64,000 nucleotides of DNA. Source: CAZQHK01 sp964593455. GTDB lineage: Bacteria; Muiribacteriota; CAYSPT01. The notes under the pieces are model-generated. The model was not told the DNA's origin and searched no databases. It saw nothing but the letters and a program-made list of their open reading frames with translations. Positions within the stretch are counted from its first letter, which is position 1, and the number at the start of each line of letters is the position of its first letter. This document shows positions 50,730 through 59,290 of the stretch, in pieces. The stretch spans positions 1-64,000 of the forward strand of contig CAZQHK010000028.1 in NCBI GenBank assembly GCA_964593455.1, given 5' to 3'. The position numbers and the translations under genes are program-made.

Positions 50730-51869
50730 TTACTTGATATACGCGCTGCGAACTTTTCGAGATAGAAAATACCGTTCGAAGAGGCTGTAGTATTTGAAAA
50801 TATCGGTTACCGATGTTCGTGCGTTTTGGCATAACCGGCAAATTGGCAGTCCTTTACGGAATAAGTGCCGCAACTGCCGGTATTTCCTGCCGTTCCAGAC
50901 CTTCTCTATCCCGTCCTCCAGGACGTTGCCCACCGAATATCCGTCGAGCAGTTCGCACGGGTACAGATCTCCATAGGGGCCTATGAACAAACGGTTCCAA
51001 ATCATGAGACATCGCCGCCTCCGACTTCGCGCGCAGTCGTACCTGGTGCTGCGATTGAACCAGAACATGATATTGTTCAGGCGGCACAGGGTTCGGGCTT
51101 CAGCCATCCTTTTTTCCAGTTCCTCGGTAAACAGCGGCCCGATTTTCTCGTCTTGAAGATATTGGCCGGAGTAAAAATCAGGCGTACCGAGTAGAGTCGC
51201 CGTTTTTTCCAGGCACTGCTTCTGGTCCGAGTCGCTCCCCGGTACCTGTTCGAACAGGCAGCCGACTTCCAGTTCCCTGGCCTTATATTTCACCGCCAAC
51301 CGGGCCAGTTTCTCGACCTCCGAAGCGGTGTCCCGTGATAATATCGAACTGATGTATAGTGTCGGGAAAATTGAATTTCGGCGTTTTTTTGCCTCATTTA
51401 CCAGTTCAAGTCCGTGAACAATTTTTTTAAATGTTCCTTTAACGCCTCTGATTTTGTCGTGGATTTCTCCCACGGCATCTATGGATACCCACAGGATATC
51501 AAGACCGGCTGTGACCATTCCTTCCGCCAGTTCCGGGGTTATCATGGTGCCGTTGGTGGTGAGATTGCAGAATCGAATCCGCGTACTCGCGTGGTTGATT
51601 ATCTCGAGAATATCGGGACGAAGAGTCGGTTCGCCGCCGGTAATCTGCAGGCTCCTGACTCCCTCGTTGCTCATGTCGTTAATGACGCGTTTTATCTCCT
51701 CGGTGGAGAGCCTGGTTTTACCGGCTTGCCGGTGGATGCCCTGGTGATAATGACAGAATTGACATTTGAGATTACAACCCTCATGTACCAGGAAGTAGGC
51801 TTTTATGGGCGGACCGGCTACCGTCGTTCTCAAGAAATAATGATACGCATTCCGAAGCAATGATTTCAT
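50730..51869 (-). CDS. Radical SAM/SPASM enzyme
   Basis: The 379-residue protein has the radical SAM motif in GCNLKCQFC (CxxxCxxC), then QITGGEPTLRPD, TTNGTMI and LDILWVSIDAVGE. A C-terminal SPASM-like cysteine set follows (CARSRRRRC, YPCELLDGYSVGNV, and CRLCQNA). SPASM enzymes bind additional 4Fe-4S clusters and often modify peptides or, in MoaA-like and lipid or sugar pathways, small molecules. It is the first gene of the operon to 47188, about 160 nt downstream of a candidate promoter at 52037-52065. No precursor-peptide gene is visible beside it, so a small-molecule or lipid substrate is more likely. Confidence 0.85.
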   Translation of the reverse strand: MKSLLRNAYHYFLRTTVAGPPIKAYFLVHEGCNLKCQFCHYHQGIHRQAGKTRLSTEEIKRVINDMSNEGVRSLQITGGEPTLRPDILEIINHASTRIRFCNLTTNGTMITPELAEGMVTAGLDILWVSIDAVGEIHDKIRGVKGTFKKIVHGLELVNEAKKRRNSIFPTLYISSILSRDTASEVEKLARLAVKYKARELEVGCLFEQVPGSDSDQKQCLEKTATLLGTPDFYSGQYLQDEKIGPLFTEELEKRMAEARTLCRLNNIMFWFNRSTRYDCARSRRRRCLMIWNRLFIGPYGDLYPCELLDGYSVGNVLEDGIEKVWNGRKYRQLRHLFRKGLPICRLCQNARTSVTDIFKYYSLFERYFLSRKVRSAYIK

Positions 51870-52036
51870 TATGTCCCTTTCGAAAGGGACTTGATTGTAA
51901 ACACCGCCAACCGGAATGCGGACAGCGCTATGGTGGGGATGGCGGAGAATCTCGTTAATCGTTCATGATACAGCTGGGGTAAACACCAGATCATTGTCCT
52001 GCATCTCCATTTCACTCACTTTGAAAGTTAGCAAAC

Positions 52037-52065
52037 AGTATAGTGCCTGTTTCGTTAAAAAGCAA
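52037..52065 (-). promoter_or_regulatory. Candidate promoter of the radical SAM/GT-C/SGNH operon
   Basis: On the minus strand TTGCTT (complement of 52060-52065), 17 bp and TATACT (complement of 52037-52042). The predicted leader is about 160 nt. The rest of the gap at 51870-52117 shows no gene. Confidence 0.45.
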
Positions 52066-52117
52066 AATAAATTTCACTCTATCATGTACGGTAAAACACC
52101 ATGAAATCTTACGTTAA

Positions 52118-53875
52118 CTACTCTTTTATCCGGGCAAGAAACACCTGCTCCTTCTCCAACACTATCCAGCCCAGTTTCTGGAAGTTGTCACGGAAGCTAT
52201 CGCCGGAGAGTTTATCCCGAGGATAATCTCTGTATTGAGAAAGAGGACCAGTCCAGGAATCGAAGTCCGGCATGAATAGGACGGATCGAATACCGAGTTT
52301 CTCGAACCGCTTCTTCTTTTCCTGTAACTGTGAATCGGAGAGTGGTTTAAGTACTGTTGGTTCTTCGGGGCGGGCAATCTTTCTCCCGTGCACCACCGCC
52401 TGGCTGTACAGGTGGTAATTATCGAGGACCTTGGCGTTTGACCGGGACCATGGCAGCTGTGACTGGGGAAGTATCATCACGGCTTCTCCCCCGGTGTCTT
52501 TCAGGGAGTTCATCAACAACGGTACTTTCTTTGAAAACGTGGTTACGGGAAACAGCGCCGGGGTGACTAATTTGAGTTCCAGGATCACCAGCAGTGTTAC
52601 GGTCGCTGAAATACCCATCCGGCCGAACGAGCTTTTCGTCCGGGTCAGTTGTACTATTCTTTTCAAACCGGCAGCGTAGAATACAGCCAGGCAGGTACAT
52701 GTTCCGACGATGAAGCGGTACGGGTGATTCATCAAGGAAAAGAAGGGAAGCACGTGGTTGAGAATGGCGTTGATACCGGGCAGATACCATTTTTCAAAAA
52801 CAGGTATCGGTTTCTGCCCGAAACTCAGATATTGACCTAGTGATATCAGGAAACAGAAAAAAGCGATCCACAGCCAGAACCTTTTTAACCTGATGTCCGT
52901 CCGGAGCCCGAACAATGAAACCGCCAGAAACAGCAAACCGAAATAGACAGCGGCTTCACTGGAAAAATCGTCGAGGTCGTTTCGGGTCCGATGAAAAGGA
53001 TTAAGGATTGAAGACAGATCCAGGTTTCGTCCCACGTCAAAACCGGGGGGGAATCCGTCAGTTTTGGGCAGGTCGGATTCGTTTTGAAACTCTAATGACA
53101 GCCCTTTATGCGGAAAGAATAGCAGGTACCGGGGCAGGTGAAGAACGATAAACACCGTGACGCACAGGGCTATTAAAAGTAAGTGCCGGAACACACGCTT
53201 TTTCTCCCGCCGGATCTTTGTCAGGCGATTGGCAGTGAAAATGAGCAAGGTGATCAGGCACAGATACATGTAGTAGCCGTTCTGATAACCGATGAATGCC
53301 AGGAATACTCCGGTTCCCGCAGCCCACCGGATTTTAGCACTGTCGACGGTCTTCGCCAGGAGCAGGAAAAAGAGAGGAAGCAGGTATATGGCGGCCCCGT
53401 CAGGTTGTCCCCACCAGATAGAGAACAAAAGAACATGGTTGTAAGAAAAAACAAGTCCTGCCATGACCGATTCAAAGCGCAGGCCGGTCAGGTGGAAGCT
53501 CCAGAGATAGCCGCAAAACCCGGCGGCAAAAACCGTCATCATCATCATCAGGTTATGAGCGGGTACAGGGCCTAAAAACAGTCCCAAAAGGAAGAACGGA
53601 TTGGCGGAAAACTGGTAGTAATCGAAGATGGAAATTCCCTGAGGATAATCCATATAATCTGACCATGAAGTCAATTCGCCACGTAAAATCTTGTTTGTTA
53701 AAATCCAGTCCAGCCAAATAGTACAGGTCACGTCTTTCTCTTCACAACCTGTTACAGCCGAGTTCAAGAGAGGAATTGACGGGGCAAATATGACGAAAAC
53801 ATGTGCGGCAAAGAGCAAGCCGATTACGGCGGTAATCCAGTGCCGGTTTTTTATTTGACGGCCAGTGGGTATCAT
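52118..53875 (-). CDS. Polytopic GT-C-like membrane protein (copy 3)
   Basis: The 585-residue protein has about a dozen membrane segments. The first loop has GCEEKDVTCTIWLDWILTN and MDYPQGISIF, the same acidic-Trp and Tyr-Pro-x-Gly motifs as copies 1 and 2. The C-terminal domain has VMILPQSQLP and SQAVVHGRKIARPEEP, close to the copy 5 phrase SQVHHGKKLVNPGTN. It follows copy 4 by 2 bp, so both are in one operon. Glycosyltransferase action is inferred from topology and loop motifs only. Confidence 0.68.
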   Translation of the reverse strand: MIPTGRQIKNRHWITAVIGLLFAAHVFVIFAPSIPLLNSAVTGCEEKDVTCTIWLDWILTNKILRGELTSWSDYMDYPQGISIFDYYQFSANPFFLLGLFLGPVPAHNLMMMMTVFAAGFCGYLWSFHLTGLRFESVMAGLVFSYNHVLLFSIWWGQPDGAAIYLLPLFFLLLAKTVDSAKIRWAAGTGVFLAFIGYQNGYYMYLCLITLLIFTANRLTKIRREKKRVFRHLLLIALCVTVFIVLHLPRYLLFFPHKGLSLEFQNESDLPKTDGFPPGFDVGRNLDLSSILNPFHRTRNDLDDFSSEAAVYFGLLFLAVSLFGLRTDIRLKRFWLWIAFFCFLISLGQYLSFGQKPIPVFEKWYLPGINAILNHVLPFFSLMNHPYRFIVGTCTCLAVFYAAGLKRIVQLTRTKSSFGRMGISATVTLLVILELKLVTPALFPVTTFSKKVPLLMNSLKDTGGEAVMILPQSQLPWSRSNAKVLDNYHLYSQAVVHGRKIARPEEPTVLKPLSDSQLQEKKKRFEKLGIRSVLFMPDFDSWTGPLSQYRDYPRDKLSGDSFRDNFQKLGWIVLEKEQVFLARIKE

Positions 53876-53877
53876 CG

Positions 53878-55890
53878 TTATTTATCCATCATCTTTTCCA
53901 GCAGCTTCGAAGCCAGATCTTCGTACCCATTGGTCTCAGATACCAGCGGCCACATCTCCTTCGGATCGAAGAACCGAGCCCTCTGTTCAGGGGAAAGCAG
54001 GTTATTATCCTCGTCCTGTGTTTCAAAGACCCTGAAAAGGAGCACCCGGCCATCATCAACAAGGGGCTCGCCGAAGAGTTTTTGCAGCATCTTTCCAAAG
54101 ACGTTCGCGTTGACTCGGGAAAAGGTGTACCGATGGAACTTGATATACTTGATATTGAATCCTTTCCACAGCTTAAGCACGGACGCGCGGTAAGCGTCGA
54201 AGTCCGTGGGATTGTCTTCCCTGATCCACGCTTTGTAGCACTGTTCCTTGATTACTGCCGAGAAAAGAATCGGGGGAAACGTCATCATGGCGGTACCGTT
54301 CGCAAATGATATTCCAACCACCGGTTTGCCGTGAAATATCTGTTCGATTGGCCCCATGTCGAACTCGGTTGCGAGATCGGGTGTACTGCCGGTATTGAAA
54401 GGGCCAAGGTTATACTTCATATGATGGCAGTTAAAATGAGTCAGATCAAAAACGGCTCCCGGAAGAGGATCGTCCCGGATGACGATATCAGCCTCGTTCG
54501 GTGTAATGGTAAACGTGTAGGTCCGGGGAAGAAACAACACTCCGAGGCTTTCCAATGCCAGAGCGGCCGCCAGAATGTATCCAGCCACCCTGACTGCCTT
54601 GCGGCCGGAGGAGAAGATGTGAGTGAAAAAGCCGGTGATGAGTATCCCCCAGCATAAAAATGTCATCAGGAGATATTTGTTGGTAACACAGAGTTGCGAT
54701 AAACCCGGAAACCATTTAATGATTACGGTTAACGGATTGTTTAACACGTAACTGCCGAGTCCCAGCTTCGGGCCCAGGGCCAGCAGAAAAAAAAAGAAGC
54801 CGGTCAGGAAATAGAAAAGGTTCCTTTTCAACCGGATAAATAGCGCAGTGCACACGCATATCAGGAGGGACCAGCCGATATACAGGTTTTTACCGGGGAT
54901 GAGCGTGTTTACAAGCGGCGTAACGTTTTTAAACATGATCAATTTGCTTCCCGGAGCCATGGCCGGTTTGTGGTCTTTGTCGGCGCCGATCAGTAAGCTG
55001 AAATTCTTGAGGAACACCTGTTTTTCCTTGAATTGGGTCCATTCATGGTATCGTCCGAATTGGTAGTAGTGCCAGATAAGCTCCTGGCCGCCGGGAAAAT
55101 GTGTGAATACGGCGATCCAGATCAGAATCCCGACCAGAAAGACCCCTCCGCTCAGGAGAATGCCGGTGAAGATTTTTTTCTTCTGTTTACCGCTAAAAGC
55201 TGTCCGCCCGCTCAAGAATAGACAGAAAAAAAACAGCATGAAGAGATGATAGTAGCAGGTCATAAAGGCCAGCAGGAGTACCACGCCAAGGGCAATGGCG
55301 AGCAGTAATGGTCTTCTACTCACTCCTTTGGTAAGCTTGAGTGACAGCAGCATCCCGATGGAAATGAAAACGGTTAAGGTCGTATATAACGAATTATCGT
55401 AGTAAAGAGCATAGGCGGTAATGGAATTGGCGGTGGCAACGATGGCGCCCAGTAAAACGGCTCCCGGATGATCCCCGAACTCCTTCATCAGCAGGGAACA
55501 AGCGAGAAACGACAGGAACACGAATACAAAGAGCGAAATATTATATCCGAGTGTCAAGCCTGTCAGATGTACGAAAACAGAGGCTAAAATCAGTGGAAAC
55601 CATGAATCGGAAAGTCCATAATTGAAACCGATAGGATACGAGATTCGAGATGAAAAAATGGGACTCTGGCTTTCTTCGAAAAACGCATCTCTAAACCAGT
55701 CGAGCAGAATCAGGGTCGTGTATGTTTCAAACTGCCGTTCCCCGAGGAAGTGTGTTCCCATTCGAGGAATTATGGGATGGAGGGCAAGGACCGTCAGGAT
55801 GATCCCGATGACGGCATAGAAACAGTACCGCCCTGTAATCCCGCCATGGGAAAAAGCGAATGGAGAACAACCTGTTTCTCTGTTTTTCAT
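53878..55890 (-). CDS. Polytopic GT-C-like membrane protein (copy 4)
   Basis: The 670-residue protein has about 12 membrane segments and a longer C-terminal extracytoplasmic domain. The first loop has GERQFETYTTLILLDWF and ISYPIGFNYG, a divergent form of the shared motifs. The later phrase VFDLTHFNCHHMKYN and a HGKPVVG segment match the others in position. It is the first gene of a two-gene operon with copy 3. An AAGG lies about 8 bases before the ATG, and a promoter-like pair is at 55946-55974. Confidence 0.66.
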   Translation of the reverse strand: MKNRETGCSPFAFSHGGITGRYCFYAVIGIILTVLALHPIIPRMGTHFLGERQFETYTTLILLDWFRDAFFEESQSPIFSSRISYPIGFNYGLSDSWFPLILASVFVHLTGLTLGYNISLFVFVFLSFLACSLLMKEFGDHPGAVLLGAIVATANSITAYALYYDNSLYTTLTVFISIGMLLSLKLTKGVSRRPLLLAIALGVVLLLAFMTCYYHLFMLFFFCLFLSGRTAFSGKQKKKIFTGILLSGGVFLVGILIWIAVFTHFPGGQELIWHYYQFGRYHEWTQFKEKQVFLKNFSLLIGADKDHKPAMAPGSKLIMFKNVTPLVNTLIPGKNLYIGWSLLICVCTALFIRLKRNLFYFLTGFFFFLLALGPKLGLGSYVLNNPLTVIIKWFPGLSQLCVTNKYLLMTFLCWGILITGFFTHIFSSGRKAVRVAGYILAAALALESLGVLFLPRTYTFTITPNEADIVIRDDPLPGAVFDLTHFNCHHMKYNLGPFNTGSTPDLATEFDMGPIEQIFHGKPVVGISFANGTAMMTFPPILFSAVIKEQCYKAWIREDNPTDFDAYRASVLKLWKGFNIKYIKFHRYTFSRVNANVFGKMLQKLFGEPLVDDGRVLLFRVFETQDEDNNLLSPEQRARFFDPKEMWPLVSETNGYEDLASKLLEKMMDK

Positions 55891-55945
55891 GTACCGTAAC
55901 CTTCATCACTTCAGGTTTTTGGAATTACATTCTAAGGCATTTCAG

Positions 55946-55974
55946 AATCTATCACAAGGTATTTTCCGTTCCAA
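55946..55974 (-). promoter_or_regulatory. Candidate promoter of the GT-C-like gene pair
   Basis: On the minus strand TTGGAA (complement of 55969-55974), 17 bp and TAGATT (complement of 55946-55951), each four of six consensus bases. Confidence 0.4.
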
Positions 55975-56035
55975 GGAAAAGTGCAAGAAGGATAAACGGT
56001 ATCAATCGCGACAGACCGGACGGCTGAGGATGATC

Positions 56036-56064
56036 TTTACTTTTGAATTGCGTCTTCGTATAAT
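56036..56064 (+). promoter_or_regulatory. Promoter of the GT-C-like gene at 56127
   Basis: TTTACT (56036-56041), 17 bp and a perfect TATAAT (56059-56064). The predicted start near 56071 gives a 56-nt leader. Confidence 0.6.
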
Positions 56065-56126
56065 CTGAACGCGTTTTAATAGATCAGGAAGCATTACAAC
56101 TGTTTTGTGATCTGCTTGAGGGAAAA

Positions 56127-57839
56127 GTGACGGGTGTGAACCGGTTGTTCAACAAACGGAAAAATCGAGTTTTTTCGGGAGGCTGGGCCGGGATTATTTT
56201 CCTGCTGCTGGCCGCCCTGTATCTTCTGCCGGTTGTGCTGAATCCCGGTTCTTCCATACCCGGAGGTTTTCGTGACGCCTACAGTATACTGTGGCAGGTC
56301 TGGTGGTACGGCCAGGCTCTGGACCATGACGGGTCGTCTCTCTTTTTCACAACTCATCACGCGTTTCCCAGGGGAGAGCAATATTTTACTTACCAGAACC
56401 TTGTCTTCTATATTCCGGGGGCTTTTCTTTCAAGAATCGTGGGATCGGTGGCGGCCACGAATATTCTGTGCCTCGTTTCACTCGCGCTGGTAGGATATGG
56501 AGCGTTCTTTTTTTTGCGGGAGATACACGGTTCTCCATCCGGTGCCGCCGCCGGTGCTTTGTTGGCGATGACCTGTTCTTTCGTGACTGTTTCCATTCAC
56601 TCGGGAATCTACTATCTGGTGGCTAGTGCCGGTCTGACGTTTCTGTTCCTCTTTTCCGCTTCGCGCGCGCGGACCGGAGGAAGATGGCGGCAATGGATAA
56701 TCACCGGCTTGTTGCTCTCAATGGTGGCCTTGACTTCCGGGTACTGTCTGCTGGTGGCGGTTATCACCGGAATTTTTCTGATATGGGGGCTGCCAGTAAA
56801 AAACCGGGAAATGAAAAACAGGGCCATTACAGGGCCATTGCTGGCGTGTTTGCTGGCCGGATTGATTATGCTGGTTCCCTACGGCCTCATGCTTTGGGGA
56901 AGCGGTTCGAAGGAGCTTTCCGACGCGGCGACTTTCCGGAAATTTACCGCGTCTTGGTATCACCTGGTAAACAGGCCGGGCAAGACCTATTCAGGGGCCG
57001 CCGGAGTAGACGGACAGTACCTGGTGAATCATGTTGGCTGCCTGGTCCTTCTGCTGGCTTTAATCGGTTTGTTCTACCCCAAAACAGGAACCACAAAAAA
57101 CACGGTGATCGCCGCAATTCTGGCTCTATTCTGGATTCTGGTGGCTACTGGATCGATTCCCATAGTGACTGCTATTTTAGGAAGGATCGGTATGAGGAAT
57201 ATCCATCGGTATCTGTTGGGGGCTTTCATTTGTTTAATCTGGCTTGCCGCCAGAGCGGTGGCCGTCATATTTTCCACCGGTGGACGGTGGGGCAAGACGC
57301 TGGCTGTGCTGGTGGTATCGGCGGCGCTGTCGGAGTCGCTCCTTTGTGCCGGTCCGACCTTACCGGTTGAAACGCTGAACGTGGGTAAGACCCGGACCGA
57401 TGATTACCTGGCCACTCTTCGGGGCGAAGCAGTAGTGGAAATGCCGATGATCTACCCGTTTTTCAGCAATACCATGCGTTCCTACGCCAGCCAGGTTCAT
57501 CACGGGAAGAAACTGGTGAATCCCGGTACGAACGTTTTTTCCAAACAAATCATAACTGTTCCAGGGGAAGATCTTCTCTGGAGGTTGGAACATTGCATAC
57601 GGGAGGGCACGGTTTTACCGGTGCATCCTCAACAGAAAAAAGAACAATTGAAACAGCTCAGCCAGTCAGGGGTATGCGCTATCGTGTTTAATGAGCGGTA
57701 TCTTGCCCGATCTCTGGGTCTCCACGGTCCGGCTCGGGTGGAACTGGTGAAAACCGTGTTAAAGAAAGCCCTGGGTGAACCGGTAAAAGTTTTTAACGGC
57801 TGCGCGGTCTATTTGATTTCCGGGCAAACAGTTGATTAA
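56127..57839 (+). CDS. Polytopic GT-C-like membrane protein (copy 5)
   Basis: The 570-residue protein has about 11-12 membrane segments and a C-terminal extracytoplasmic domain. The first loop has GGFRDAYSILWQVWWYG and HAFPRGEQYF, again the acidic residue with Trp pair and Pro-x-Gly. The C-terminal domain has VVEMPMIYP and SQVHHGKKLVNPG. It is transcribed alone, divergently from copies 3 and 4, behind its own TATAAT promoter. GTG start with GAGGG upstream. The five copies are divergent enough to have separate substrates. Confidence 0.68.
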   Translation: MTGVNRLFNKRKNRVFSGGWAGIIFLLLAALYLLPVVLNPGSSIPGGFRDAYSILWQVWWYGQALDHDGSSLFFTTHHAFPRGEQYFTYQNLVFYIPGAFLSRIVGSVAATNILCLVSLALVGYGAFFFLREIHGSPSGAAAGALLAMTCSFVTVSIHSGIYYLVASAGLTFLFLFSASRARTGGRWRQWIITGLLLSMVALTSGYCLLVAVITGIFLIWGLPVKNREMKNRAITGPLLACLLAGLIMLVPYGLMLWGSGSKELSDAATFRKFTASWYHLVNRPGKTYSGAAGVDGQYLVNHVGCLVLLLALIGLFYPKTGTTKNTVIAAILALFWILVATGSIPIVTAILGRIGMRNIHRYLLGAFICLIWLAARAVAVIFSTGGRWGKTLAVLVVSAALSESLLCAGPTLPVETLNVGKTRTDDYLATLRGEAVVEMPMIYPFFSNTMRSYASQVHHGKKLVNPGTNVFSKQIITVPGEDLLWRLEHCIREGTVLPVHPQQKKEQLKQLSQSGVCAIVFNERYLARSLGLHGPARVELVKTVLKKALGEPVKVFNGCAVYLISGQTVD

Positions 57840-57958
57840 GATTTCGCTTTAATATGATACAATAGTTCCGTCAAGCCGCCACTCTGCCGGTTCCGGCGGA
57901 AGCGGTTTATACTAAAGCAGGGTTTTGTCGTGTGAGGATCATAGAGAGGTGAAACCAT

Positions 57959-59245
57959 ATGAAGCTCCTGGTGATCGGTCGAGGCGGCCGGGAACACTCG
58001 CTTATCTGGAAGATACACCAAAGTCCCGATGTTTCCAAGATATACTCGGCTACCGGAAACGCCGGCATTTCCGGTTTGGCGGAGTGCGTACCCATACGGG
58101 CCGAGAATATTCATGAACTAGCTGATTTCGCTGAAAAAAAGGGAATCGATCTGACGGTAGTGGGAGGCCCGGAAATCTCGTTTATGGAAGGAATTGTAGA
58201 CGAATTCGTTTCCCGTGGACTACCGATTCTCGGGCCCACTAAAGAAGCGGCCAAGATCGAAGGAAGCAAGACTTTTGCCAAGAAGATGATGCGTGAAAAC
58301 GGTATTCCCACATCGGCTTTCGAGTCGTTCTCCGATCGAGATGAGGCGTTTGCCTATATCGAGCGGGTCGGCCATCCACTGGCGATCAAAGCCGACGGTA
58401 TGACCGGAGGCAAAGGATTCATCATCGCCAAGGACGCGGCCACCGCCAAGGTTGCGGTCCACGTTATTTTGAAAGACCGCCAGTTCGGCCAAGCCGGCAG
58501 CCGTGTTATTATCGAAGAACTTCTCAGGGGAATCGATGTTTCCGTTCTGGCTTTCACCGATGGCGATACTATCGTGCCGGTGGCCACGGCGCTTTACTAC
58601 AAAAACGCCTATGACGGCGACCAGGGTCCGATCACCGGCGGTATGGGAGCTGTTTCGCCGGCCCCGGTTATCGACCAGGCCATGGAGAAACGGATTATGG
58701 ACGAAGTCCTGGTGCCTTCCCTGGCGGCCATGAAAAGCGAAGGCCTGAATTACAAAGGGATTCTCCAGATCGAGACCATTATCACAAAAGACGGCCCCAA
58801 AGTGGTGGAGTTTCATGTCAGGTTCGGAGATCCGGAAACCCAGGTCATGCTGCCCCGTTTGGAGTCGGATATCGTCAAACTGTTCAAAGCCATGATGAAC
58901 GGCACCTTGAAAGAGGAACAGGTTAAACTGTCGCAACGCAAGGCCGTGGCGGTGGTTCTCGTCTCCGGCGGCTATCCCATGCGCTACTCTGTCAACGAGG
59001 AGGTTGGCGGACTCGGAGCTCTTAAAGAAACCGATAACAGAATTATCCTGCACGCCGGAACATGCCAAAAAAGCGGTAAATTGGTGACCATGGCCGGCCG
59101 GGTGGTAAATGTTGTGGGATTGTCGGACACGTTTGCCGGTGCCGCCGAAGAGGCTTATGCGGTGATCGATGAAATTACGTACAACGGGAAACATTATCGC
59201 AAAGATATTGCCCGTAAAGAGATTGACCGGGAGCAGGTGGCTTAA
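57959..59245 (+). CDS. purD: Phosphoribosylamine--glycine ligase
   Basis: The 428-residue length is normal for PurD. The N-terminal LLVIGRGGREHSLIWKI, the ATP-grasp stretch HPLAIKADGMTGGKGFIIA, the QGPITGGMGAVSPAP motif and VVEFHVRFGDPETQVMLPR are diagnostic. It joins phosphoribosylamine and glycine with ATP to give GAR in purine synthesis in the cytosol. GAGGTGA precedes the ATG. No other pur gene is nearby. The next gene is a Clp-type ATPase after 45 bp, possibly in the same transcript. Confidence 0.97.
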   Translation: MKLLVIGRGGREHSLIWKIHQSPDVSKIYSATGNAGISGLAECVPIRAENIHELADFAEKKGIDLTVVGGPEISFMEGIVDEFVSRGLPILGPTKEAAKIEGSKTFAKKMMRENGIPTSAFESFSDRDEAFAYIERVGHPLAIKADGMTGGKGFIIAKDAATAKVAVHVILKDRQFGQAGSRVIIEELLRGIDVSVLAFTDGDTIVPVATALYYKNAYDGDQGPITGGMGAVSPAPVIDQAMEKRIMDEVLVPSLAAMKSEGLNYKGILQIETIITKDGPKVVEFHVRFGDPETQVMLPRLESDIVKLFKAMMNGTLKEEQVKLSQRKAVAVVLVSGGYPMRYSVNEEVGGLGALKETDNRIILHAGTCQKSGKLVTMAGRVVNVVGLSDTFAGAAEEAYAVIDEITYNGKHYRKDIARKEIDREQVA

Positions 59246-59290
59246 TCATGACGTTTACATCGATGAAAACCGGTAAGGAGGTAGTTGACC

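Noticed and set aside
50072..51869. RiPP biosynthesis locus based on the SPASM radical SAM enzyme
   Set aside because: No precursor-peptide ORF, RRE domain or transporter lies beside it. The partners are a methyltransferase, a GT-C-like protein and an SGNH hydrolase.
29882..57839. The surface locus as a classic O-antigen or capsule cluster
   Set aside because: No flippase (Wzx), polymerase (Wzy), ABC exporter, nucleotide-sugar enzymes or cytoplasmic glycosyltransferases were seen, so a classic cluster is not supported.
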